Positions 1 to 5,303 of a stretch of DNA of 5,454 nt are shown in pieces. A model generated the notes under the pieces. That model was not told where the DNA came from, did not search any database, and was given only the letters and a program-made list of their open reading frames with translations. The position numbers and the translations under genes are program-made. Position 1 is the stretch's first letter; the number at the start of each line of letters is the position of its first letter. The DNA is from Bacteroidales bacterium (GTDB lineage Bacteria > Bacteroidota > Bacteroidia > Bacteroidales > VadinHA17), in the NCBI GenBank assembly GCA_025455505.1, contig JALOMK010000334.1, forward strand, positions 1 to 5,454, read 5' to 3'.

Positions 1-183
1 ATTCACTTTTGCCGGGCTGCCATGGGCTGACGTTTTTGTTGAACCCGACTGGCGATAGCTTCCTGCCAGGCGGTCGGCAAAAGCCATAGTATGCCGTCAT
101 TGGCCATGCAAGTGAACCATAAAACCCTTGCCGTGTTAATCATTATGGCGTTTCATGTGAGGCAATCGATAAAACACAGCTGA

Positions 184-2091
184 GTGAAAAACAGTGATAG
201 AAATACAAACCGGCTTGCAGAAGAAAGCAGTCCCTACCTTCTTGAGCATGCACATAACCCCGTAGACTGGTATCCCTGGGGTGATGAGGCTTTCAGCAAG
301 GCTGCCGGGGAAAACAAACTAATCATAATCAGCATCGGGTATTCTGCCTGTCACTGGTGCCATGTGATGATGCACGAAAGCTTCGAAGACGAAGAAGTGG
401 CCCGTGTCATGAACGAAGGCTTTGTATCGGTGAAGATCGACAGGGAGGAACGTCCCGACATAGACCAGGTTTACATGAATGCAGTTCAGATACTTAACGG
501 TAACGGTGGCTGGCCTCTGAATGTGATAACCCTGCCCGACGGGCGGCCTGTGTACGGAGGAACGTATTTCACAAGGGAAAACTGGCTTAGGATCCTGAAA
601 ATAATTTCGGAGTACGCCCGCGAAAACCCGCTTAAGACTGAAGAACAGGCTGCAACCCTTACAAATGCGGTAAAATCGGATGAGCTGGTGTCGGCGCCTC
701 TTATGCGGACCACTTTCACAGAAGGCGACCTCGATATTATTTTCAATCACTGGAAGCAGAGTTTTGACAAAGTTAACGGAGGTTATTCCGGGGCTCCCAA
801 ATTCCCTCTGCCCGTTGGGATGAACTTCCTTTTGCATTATTACTCCCGGACAGGGAACAAGGCTGCCCTCGAAGCGGTGACTCTCACGCTTGACAGGATG
901 GCTGCCGGCGGCATTTATGACCAGGCAGGAGGCGGGTTTGCCCGTTACTCGACTGATGAGGAGTGGCTGGTGCCTCATTTTGAAAAGATGCTCTACGACA
1001 ATGCCCAGCTTGTAAGTCTTTATTCCTCGGCTTACCAGCTTACACGCGACCTTGCCTATAGAAAGGTTGTTTATGAAACCCTTGCTTTCGTAAGCCGCGA
1101 ACTCAGCTCAGCGGAAGGAGCTTTCTTCTCATCGCTCGATGCCGACAGCGAAGGGGAGGAAGGCCGGTTCTACGTATGGCGCAAAGATGAAACAGTGAAG
1201 ATACTCGGGAAGGATGCCGGCCCCGTCTGCGATTACTACGGCGTAACTGAAGAAGGTAACTGGGAACACGGGCGCAACATTCTTCACAGGTCCTTGCCCG
1301 ATAGCGACTTTGCTGCCAGGTATGATATGTCAGCAGAAGAGCTTGAAGCAAAGATCGCCGGGGCAAGGGGAAAATTGTTGAAAGCGAGGGAGCTGAGAGC
1401 CCGGCCACGCACTGATGATAAGATTATCGCATCCTGGAATGCGCTGATGATAAAGGGATATGCCGATGCATTCAGGGCTTTCGGCGAAGATGAATTCATT
1501 AAGACAGCACTGCGGGCTGCTGGTTTTATTCTTGCCGTGATGAAGAAAGGCGACGGCAGCCTGCACAGGATATACAGGGAAGGAAAAGTATCGGTATCTG
1601 CCTTTCTTGACGATTATGCTCTTGTCGCAGATGCATTTATTTCGCTTTACCAGGCTACTTTTGATGAGAAATGGCTTGCGGAGGCTGACAGTCTTGCAGC
1701 ATATGCAGTGGAACATTTCAGTGACCCTGCTTCGGGTATGTTCTTTTATACTTCCGACCTGGATCCTTCGCTGATAGCCCGGAAGCTTGAGATCACCGAC
1801 AATGTGATGCCCTCATCAAACTCTGTGATGGCCCTTAACCTGTTTAAGCTGGGTACTTATTTTGAGAGGGATGATTATATGAGCCGTGCAGCTGTGATGC
1901 TGAACTGCGTTTACGACAATGCGCTGAGGGGAGGACCTTATTATGCCAACTGGGATATTCTCCTTGCGTGGCTGGCAAGGCCTCCTCATGAAGTGGCTGT
2001 TGCCGGCGCGAAGTACAGAGAACTGCTCAATGAATTCAACAGCTTTTACCTGCCTGATGCGCTCTTCTGTGGCGGCGAAAACCCGGATTAA
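184..2091 (+). CDS. DUF255 / YyaL (SSP411) family thioredoxin-like protein, ended early by an in-frame stop
   Basis: This protein has an N-terminal thioredoxin-like domain followed by an (alpha/alpha)6-barrel resembling sugar epimerases. The exact reaction of the family is not established. In the sequence: the opening [21 protein letters not shown] (residues 9-29); the redox-type CHWC pair at C56/C59; DREERPD at 86-92; GGWPL at 108-112; GGTYF at 125-129. The barrel signatures follow: [14 protein letters not shown] (242-255), [13 protein letters not shown] (264-276), [16 protein letters not shown] (317-332) and [15 protein letters not shown] (411-425). The start is a GTG directly after an in-frame TGA (181-183), so no longer N-terminus is possible; the next ATG codons fall inside the CHWC region. 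I see no convincing Shine-Dalgarno and no TAnnTTTG promoter upstream. The 635 residues are short for the family because the conserved tail lies beyond the TAA at 2089-2091 (next entry). No signal peptide is visible, so it is probably cytoplasmic. Family identity is very secure; function is not. Confidence 0.95.
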   Translation: MKNSDRNTNRLAEESSPYLLEHAHNPVDWYPWGDEAFSKAAGENKLIIISIGYSACHWCHVMMHESFEDEEVARVMNEGFVSVKIDREERPDIDQVYMNAVQILNGNGGWPLNVITLPDGRPVYGGTYFTRENWLRILKIISEYARENPLKTEEQAATLTNAVKSDELVSAPLMRTTFTEGDLDIIFNHWKQSFDKVNGGYSGAPKFPLPVGMNFLLHYYSRTGNKAALEAVTLTLDRMAAGGIYDQAGGGFARYSTDEEWLVPHFEKMLYDNAQLVSLYSSAYQLTRDLAYRKVVYETLAFVSRELSSAEGAFFSSLDADSEGEEGRFYVWRKDETVKILGKDAGPVCDYYGVTEEGNWEHGRNILHRSLPDSDFAARYDMSAEELEAKIAGARGKLLKARELRARPRTDDKIIASWNALMIKGYADAFRAFGEDEFIKTALRAAGFILAVMKKGDGSLHRIYREGKVSVSAFLDDYALVADAFISLYQATFDEKWLAEADSLAAYAVEHFSDPASGMFFYTSDLDPSLIARKLEITDNVMPSSNSVMALNLFKLGTYFERDDYMSRAAVMLNCVYDNALRGGPYYANWDILLAWLARPPHEVAVAGAKYRELLNEFNSFYLPDALFCGGENPD

Positions 2092-2220
2092 AAACTCCAT
2101 GAAGGCAAGGTCGTCCCCGGCAAGACCCTTATTTACGTCTGCCGGAATAAAACTTGTCAGAAACCGGTTCCGGGAACCGTTGAAGCCCTGGAGCAGATGG
2201 ATTACAAGGCGAGGCACTGA
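2092..2220 (+). pseudogene. Severed C-terminal tail of the YyaL-family gene, in the same frame after the TAA
   Basis: After the TAA at 2089-2091, the same reading frame stays open for 42 codons and ends at TGA 2218-2220. It encodes KLHEGKVV, then PGKTLIYVCRNKTCQKPV, then a short acidic helix (VEALEQM). This matches what DUF255 proteins carry at their extreme C-terminus: a GKT(L/I)-(I/F)YVC-x-N/G-x-xCQ-P element with two cysteines. Adding 635 residues, one residue for the stop and these 42 gives 678, close to the usual family length. Since the frame does not change, a single base substitution creating TAA is the simplest explanation, not an indel. Whether the stop is real, a sequencing error, or read through at some level cannot be told from here. 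There is no separate start codon suggesting this tail is made on its own. Confidence 0.85.
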
Positions 2221-2293
2221 ATGGAAAAATATCTGTACTGCGCCCCTGTCCGGGGGGATTTGTAATGCGCTTGTCAAGATGCAGAGAAAACTG

Positions 2294-2725
2294 TCACTCC
2301 CTTGTAAAGATAAGGTTATGGGTTCCGTTTGAGTATACTTCGAGCTTATCCCCGTCTATCCTGTATCCCGAATTGTCCTCCAGGTTCCGGGCAGTATATA
2401 TTTCCCAGTCGACATGGTTGCAGGCCATCAGGGTGGTGACAATGTCACTGATGTGTATTTTGCCCCTTGAGGAGGTAAACTCATAGGTGCCGGAACCAAA
2501 GTTGCAGATGCCTGTGAAGTACAGCGCATTTGAATCTCCATCCAGGAAGATTGAGATTTCCCGTTGTGCATCGGAAGGGAAGTCAAGAAAATCCCCTGTT
2601 TTTGTATCCTGTATCTGTGTCAGCACCCAGTCTGTGTCGACAAGTTCAGTGTCTGTAATATTCCCTTTCTCGCAGCTCCAGGCGCAGGCGAGAATCATGT
2701 ACAAAAGCACAAGTATCCTTTTCAT
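2294..2725 (-). CDS. META-domain (HslJ-like) lipoprotein
   Basis: This 143-residue protein is a predicted lipoprotein with a META domain, the fold of E. coli HslJ. Such proteins sit in the cell envelope and are linked to stress or resistance phenotypes; no reaction is known. Visible features: a signal peptide with basic start (MKR) and hydrophobic core (residues 4-16), ending in a lipid-attachment cysteine, most likely C18 (SCEKGN), with C14 an alternative. The mature part opens with an acidic linker, then the META pattern: DTDWVLTQIQD (30-40), FTGICNFGSGTYEF (70-83), TTLMACN (97-103), then E108, and the closing strands YRIDGDKLEVYS (121-132) and HNLIFTR (136-142). The paired C74 and C102 are typical of the domain and could form a disulfide after export. 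The start ATG (2723-2725) gives an intact signal peptide. The gene converges on the YyaL-family gene and lies downstream of the broken monooxygenase gene but about 220 bases away, so it probably has its own promoter. Confidence 0.88.
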   Translation of the reverse strand: MKRILVLLYMILACAWSCEKGNITDTELVDTDWVLTQIQDTKTGDFLDFPSDAQREISIFLDGDSNALYFTGICNFGSGTYEFTSSRGKIHISDIVTTLMACNHVDWEIYTARNLEDNSGYRIDGDKLEVYSNGTHNLIFTRE

Positions 2726-2785
2726 ACCCCGGGTTTATTAATTGGCTATCGGACCAAAATATGTAATTGAAATGCAACGGCATAT

Positions 2786-2836
2786 CAAAGTTACATAATT
2801 CCCTGAAACATTAACCTGTCAGTCAACAAAGTTACA
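2786..2836 (-). promoter_or_regulatory. Two tandem TAACTTTG (-7-like) elements upstream of the META lipoprotein gene
   Basis: Read on the minus strand, the ten-base word TGTAACTTTG occurs twice, at 2795-2786 and 2836-2827, exactly 41 bases apart. Each contains TAACTTTG, a perfect match to the Bacteroidota -7 consensus TAnnTTTG. The proximal copy would give a 5' leader of roughly 55 bases to the ATG at 2725. I could not find a good TTTG/TTG -33 element at the usual distance for either copy, so promoter activity is plausible but unproven. The exact repetition could instead mark a regulator site. Confidence 0.45.
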
Positions 2837-2946
2837 ACTGTCTGATTATCTGAGGATCCGGAAGTTTTTGCCGTTAAGAACAAAAGAGCATCAGGCTCAG
2901 GACAGCTTTGATCCGGAAACCCTGGTACTTCAGGAGGGCATAATAT

Positions 2947-3153
2947 TTACCGGCTTTCCATATATTCTTTCTGCAGCGACTGGAACAGCTCTTTGACCGA
3001 TGTGATCTTTGTAGCCCTGAAGGCATTGCTTCCTGCGAAAGCGAAGCCATGCTCGAAATTGCCTTTCACGGCGTTTACGAGGGCAATGATGATACAATAC
3101 GGGCTTTTGTCAATGTCGCAGGTCTTGATGCATTTGAAGGGGCACTTTTTCGG
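2947..3153 (-). pseudogene. Detached C-terminal segment of the nitronate-monooxygenase-like gene
   Basis: Immediately past the point where the upstream reading frame loses family similarity, a different minus-strand frame encodes 68 residues ending in TAA (2949-2947). They begin PKKCPFKCIKTCD, continue with DKSPYCIIIALVNAVKG, FEHGFAFAGSNAFRA and ITSVKELFQSLQKEY. This is the normal C-terminal end of bacterial nitronate monooxygenase / 2-nitropropane dioxygenase-like proteins, including the four-cysteine cluster (CPFKC, TC, YC) and the GFAFAGSNA element. It has no start codon of its own and is out of frame with the N-terminal part, so as written it is not translated as part of the enzyme. It was recovered by translating the minus strand here; the assignment to this family is from remembered family pattern. 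Confidence 0.85.
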
Positions 3154-3838
3154 CTGCTGATGCGCCGAGATTCATTATATTGTTTATATCCTCTCCTGTA
3201 TAAATTCCTCCGGCAGCAAAGAGGGGGATTGATGTATTGTATTTGTCCTCAAACTGTCTCAGCTCACTGACTATTTCCGGAACAAGCTTTTCAAGCGAAT
3301 AGTCCTTATCGGCAATCTGCTCAGCCTTGAAGCCCAGGTGGCCTCCTGCCTTTGGTCCTTCCACTATCACTGCATCGGGAAGGTAGTCGTAGTTCGTTTT
3401 CCACTTCTCGCATATAAGCCTTGTAGCCCTTGCTGATGATACTATCGGAACGAGTTTTGTGATGCTGTCTTTCCTGAGGAAGGAGGGAAGATCGAGCGGA
3501 AGTCCGGCCCCGGCAATTATTATGTCGGCCTTTTCGGATATGGATGTCTTTATCATGTCAACGAAGTTTGTCATTGCCACCATCACGTTGACTCCTATCA
3601 CTCCTCTTGTCTTCTCCCTTGCCAGGCGCAGTTCCTCCTTAAGTCCGTGTATGCTTGCCTCAAGGTAGTTATCGGAAAAATTCCTGTACAGCAGCCCAAG
3701 TCCGGCGCTGGATATTACCCCCACACCTCCTTCGTTTGCCACTGCGGCTGCGAGGCCGGATAATGAAATCCCTACACCCATTCCACCCTGTATGATGGGA
3801 ACCGGAATTGGCAGGTTCCCTATATTTATAGCTTTCAT
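3110..3838 (-). CDS. Nitronate monooxygenase-like FMN enzyme, truncated by an internal deletion and frameshift
   Basis: The family uses FMN in a TIM barrel to oxidise nitronates; close relatives are also enoyl-reductase-like or of unknown substrate. Recognisable pieces: MKAINIGNLPIPVPIIQGGM (1-20, with the GGMG phosphate/FMN loop), GGVGVISSAG (37-46), GVNVMVAM (82-89), IIIAGAGLPLDLP (106-118), IVEGPKAGGHLG (158-169, with H167 at the position of the catalytic base) and PLFAAGGIYTGEDI (205-218). Similarity ends at NLGASA (223-228), where family members continue VQMGTRF and go on for about 120 more residues. Here the last 14 residues are out-of-frame nonsense ending at TGA 3112-3110. Missing are the MGTRF strand, the T-x-E-C and SPVGMPGR elements, and the Cys-rich tail, which is found in another frame just downstream (2947-3153). 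The product would lack part of the FMN phosphate site and is probably inactive. The ATG at 3838 fits the family N-terminus. A good promoter lies at about 3955-3983. Confidence 0.85.
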   Translation of the reverse strand: MKAINIGNLPIPVPIIQGGMGVGISLSGLAAAVANEGGVGVISSAGLGLLYRNFSDNYLEASIHGLKEELRLAREKTRGVIGVNVMVAMTNFVDMIKTSISEKADIIIAGAGLPLDLPSFLRKDSITKLVPIVSSARATRLICEKWKTNYDYLPDAVIVEGPKAGGHLGFKAEQIADKDYSLEKLVPEIVSELRQFEDKYNTSIPLFAAGGIYTGEDINNIMNLGASAAEKVPLQMHQDLRH

Positions 3839-4304
3839 AATTATCGCTTAATTGGTTTAAAATCTGCTAATCAGGACTTCCGGCCGGCATTGGCGCATCG
3901 GGATCGTTACTTAAAAGCGTGAACACGCAAGAGGGGATGCACTTCATAGCGTGCCAAAGGTAGTATTATAACGATCGGATCAACGTCCCCTTGTAATTAT
4001 AGTTCCCGGAAAGCACCAAAATGTGATATATAGCAGTTTGTTATACGATTCGGGGCCAGCCGTGCCGGTCTTATACAGTAATCTGCCTCTCAATTATTCT
4101 GTTTCAGAATGCTCCGGGCAGAATTCATCCGGAATTTCAGGGTTTGTTATCTTGTTGCAGGCAGACTTTGCGCACAGAAAGCTGTTGTTTTCCGGTATAA
4201 TTATTAATTTATTGGTTTTTAAAGCAATAAGATGATTTTAAATCCTATCTTACGCTTTTGGAATTTTAAACGGCTGAAGCCGGAATTAACTTAAGAAACA
4301 GGTA
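3839..4304. other. 466-base intergenic region between divergent genes
   Basis: This stretch holds the leader and promoter of the leftward nitronate-monooxygenase-like gene (about 3839-3983) and the upstream region of the rightward 54-residue gene. An inverted repeat, GATCGTTA (3902-3909) with TAACGATC (3969-3976), flanks the leftward -7 element. Within it is a small GCGT/ACGC hairpin (3917-3928). Positions 4190-4265 are AT-rich, with runs of T and A just before the small gene, but I found no TAnnTTTG there. A 70-codon open frame at 4023-4235 shows no protein-like pattern and I do not call it. I see no RNA gene. Confidence 0.5.
3955..3983 (-). promoter_or_regulatory. Bacteroidota-type promoter for the nitronate-monooxygenase-like gene
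   Basis: On the minus strand, TACCTTTG (3962-3955) matches the -7 consensus TAnnTTTG exactly, and TTG (3983-3981, within GTTG) lies 18 bases upstream as a -33 element. Transcription would start near 3948, leaving a leader of about 110 bases before the ATG at 3838. One arm of an 8-base inverted repeat (3969-3976) lies within the spacer. Confidence 0.55.
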
Positions 4305-4469
4305 ATGATCGTTAAAAAAGCAGTTGTATTCAAATCACCCGATCTCACGAAAATGATTGAAGTTGTCATTGACCACAGGACAAAGATATACATACCTGCC
4401 GGCTCCGACGTTGAGGAGGCAAGGAACAAGTACTTATACAGGAATGCCGAGAAAAGGAATAAGCAGTAG
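4305..4469 (+). CDS. Small hypothetical protein, 54 residues
   Basis: The frame runs from ATG 4305-4307 to TAG 4467-4469. The protein begins MIVKKAVVFKSPDL and contains a patterned middle, KMIEVVIDHRTKIYIPAGSD (17-36), followed by a charged helix EEARNKYLYRNAEKRNKQ. Alternating hydrophobic residues in VVIDHRTKIYI suggest two short beta strands around a turn, then a basic amphipathic helix; there is no signal peptide or membrane segment. I do not recognise a family. Codon use resembles the neighbouring genes, the frame fills a gap flanked by long intergenic sequence, and the protein ends shortly before the convergent cold-shock-domain gene (61 bases between stops), all of which favour a real gene. 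AGG lies only a few bases before the ATG, too close to be a convincing ribosome binding site. A conserved small protein of Bacteroidales is my best guess, by inference only. Confidence 0.7.
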   Translation: MIVKKAVVFKSPDLTKMIEVVIDHRTKIYIPAGSDVEEARNKYLYRNAEKRNKQ

Positions 4470-4530
4470 GGATAATTCGTATAACCTGGCTCCGTAAGGC
4501 CCTGGTTTCACAGCAGTCAGAGGCTGGTTT

Positions 4531-5004
4531 CTATTTTTGGGTTGGCTCCTGTTCCCTGAAGAGCGACACTTTCATTGCCGATATTCCTTTCGGACCCCGT
4601 CCCCTTTCAAACAGGACAACGTTGTTCTCAGCAATGGGCTCAAGAAGGTTGTTTGCATGAACAAACACCCTTTCATTTGATTCAAGGTCGCGTATGAACC
4701 CGAATCCTTTCGATGTATTGAAGAACGTCACGACTCCCTTCCTTGTGAGACTGACTTCATTTTCGGCCCTGTTCCTTGTTACACTGATTTCTATTGACTC
4801 TGCAGCCACGCTTGTTTTTTTGCCGGGATCCGGAGGGGTAGAGCTTATCATACCGAATTCATCAACATAGGCAATCATGTCGTCAAAGCTGCTTTTCTTC
4901 CCTTCGCTCTTCTTCAGAGCCCTCTTCTTTTCCTTTTCCTTTCGTTTTTTGTCCTGCCTGGACTTAACCTCTTTTTTGCCAAATGTTTCCTGCGATCGGC
5001 CCAT
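4531..5004 (-). CDS. Cold-shock-domain protein with a lysine-rich N-terminal extension
   Basis: This 157-residue protein is predicted to bind single-stranded RNA or DNA. Its C-terminal half is a cold-shock OB fold starting near RKGVVTFFN (88-96), with RNP1 KGFGFI (99-104) and RNP2 VFVH (113-116), and ending around GPKGISAMKVSLF (137-149). The front half is unlike the short Csp proteins: residues 10-37 are almost entirely Lys, Arg, Glu and Asp (probably a charged helix or disordered arm that adds nucleic-acid affinity). A distinctive segment follows, SFDDMIAYVDEFGMISSTPPDP (39-60). That layout (charged tail, DDMIAYVD-x-x-GMI-STPPDP, then the cold-shock domain) recurs in Bacteroidota proteins of about 150 residues, as I remember the family. 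The start ATG (5004-5002) begins MGRSQETF, also typical. The gene appears intact. It is transcribed from a predicted promoter at 5127-5134 with a long leader that can fold strongly. Confidence 0.92.
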   Translation of the reverse strand: MGRSQETFGKKEVKSRQDKKRKEKEKKRALKKSEGKKSSFDDMIAYVDEFGMISSTPPDPGKKTSVAAESIEISVTRNRAENEVSLTRKGVVTFFNTSKGFGFIRDLESNERVFVHANNLLEPIAENNVVLFERGRGPKGISAMKVSLFREQEPTQK

Positions 5005-5082
5005 ATAGTTGTAAATCAGATGTATGTTTAAAAGATAAGAGGGGCATGCATCATTATTCCTGATTATCAGCCCGGTCTTTTT

Positions 5083-5116
5083 TTCCGTTCAGAAGAGGCT
5101 GCCCTCTGCTGCGGAA
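5083..5116 (-). promoter_or_regulatory. Strong hairpin in the 5' leader of the cold-shock-domain gene
   Basis: In plus coordinates the stem pairs TTCCG (5083-5087) with CGGAA (5112-5116), CAG (5090-5092) with CTG (5109-5111) and AGAGG (5094-5098) with CCTCT (5103-5107). It closes a four-base loop (5099-5102), with one 1x1 mismatch (5093/5108) and a two-base bulge (5088-5089). That is 13 base pairs in all. In the minus-strand transcript it would begin only about five bases after the predicted start site and be followed by seven A residues (from 5084-5078). The lack of a U tract on the 3' side argues against an intrinsic terminator. A leader structure affecting mRNA stability or cold-dependent translation is a reasonable inference. 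Confidence 0.55.
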
Positions 5117-5126
5117 CTCTTTGTTG

Positions 5127-5134
5127 CAAAATTA
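5127..5134 (-). promoter_or_regulatory. -7 element of the predicted cold-shock-domain gene promoter
   Basis: On the minus strand this reads TAATTTTG, a full match to TAnnTTTG. A start near 5121-5123 would leave a leader of about 118 bases before the ATG at 5004. The -33 region is weak (TATG at a 16-base spacing is the nearest match to TTTG), so an activator or a relaxed promoter may be involved. A perfect 10-base palindrome AATCGCGATT (5140-5149) lies in the spacer. Confidence 0.45.
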
Positions 5135-5187
5135 CTATAAATCGCGATTCATACTACATTTACTAACGATCATATAAACAGGATATT

Positions 5188-5199
5188 GACATTAATGTC
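5188..5199. promoter_or_regulatory. 12-base perfect palindrome in the divergent intergenic region
   Basis: GACATTAATGTC reads identically on both strands. It lies 48 bases before the -33 element of the exporter gene and about 54 bases behind the -7 element of the cold-shock gene, a position suited to a dimeric regulator serving one or both. No matching regulator gene is in the window, so the role is conjecture. Confidence 0.3.
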
Positions 5200-5247
5200 T
5201 TTTCCGGGTTAAACAAAAAGGGATATACACAGGGGCCTTTTCACTAT

Positions 5248-5277
5248 TTTGCAGCTTCTGTAAATGATGTACATTTG
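5248..5277 (+). promoter_or_regulatory. Bacteroidota-type promoter for the MMPL/RND exporter gene
   Basis: TTTG (5248-5251) and TACATTTG (5270-5277) match the -33 and -7 consensus elements (TTTG and TAnnTTTG) perfectly, with an 18-base spacer. This is the best promoter in the window. Transcription would start at about 5283-5285, giving a short leader of about 20 bases before the ATG at 5304. Confidence 0.65.
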
Positions 5278-5303
5278 TGCCCTCAACTTATTATGACATA
5301 CAA

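Noticed and set aside
3..143. A 46-codon minus-strand open frame (MINTARVLWF... to TGA at 5-3), and an 18-codon plus-strand frame at 2-58 ending in TAG
   Set aside because: Neither shows a family pattern I recognise. The first is Trp- and Gln-rich without clear domain logic; the second could be the tail of a gene outside the window but is too short to support.
319..978. Long minus-strand open frame of 219 codons inside the YyaL-family gene
   Set aside because: It lies antisense to a strongly conserved coding region, is rich in His, Arg and Cys without domain motifs, and is the usual shadow of a high-quality gene. The same holds for the other minus-strand frames between 486 and 2277.
2243..2255. 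CCCC/GGGG hairpin between the convergent YyaL and lipoprotein genes as a terminator
   Set aside because: The stem is only four pairs and no U tract follows directly on either strand; a TTTTT on the minus-strand side begins more than ten bases away.
1943..2332. 129-codon plus-strand frame overlapping the end of the YyaL-family gene
   Set aside because: It is an alternative frame over coding sequence. The true continuation of the gene is in the original frame (2092-2220), which carries the family's C-terminal motif.
2876..2898. GAGC/GCTC hairpin followed on the minus strand by TTTTGTTCTT, as terminator of the broken monooxygenase gene
   Set aside because: A four-pair stem is too weak to call, although the U-rich tail is in the right place.
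4023..4235. 70-codon plus-strand frame in the long intergenic region
   Set aside because: Composition is low in charged residues and Ser/Leu-rich without motif or a suitable start context; it appears to be chance in AT-rich non-coding DNA.
5078..5116. T7 run next to the strong hairpin as an intrinsic terminator
   Set aside because: On the plus strand the T run precedes the hairpin rather than following it, and on the minus strand it becomes an A run, so neither direction fits an intrinsic terminator.
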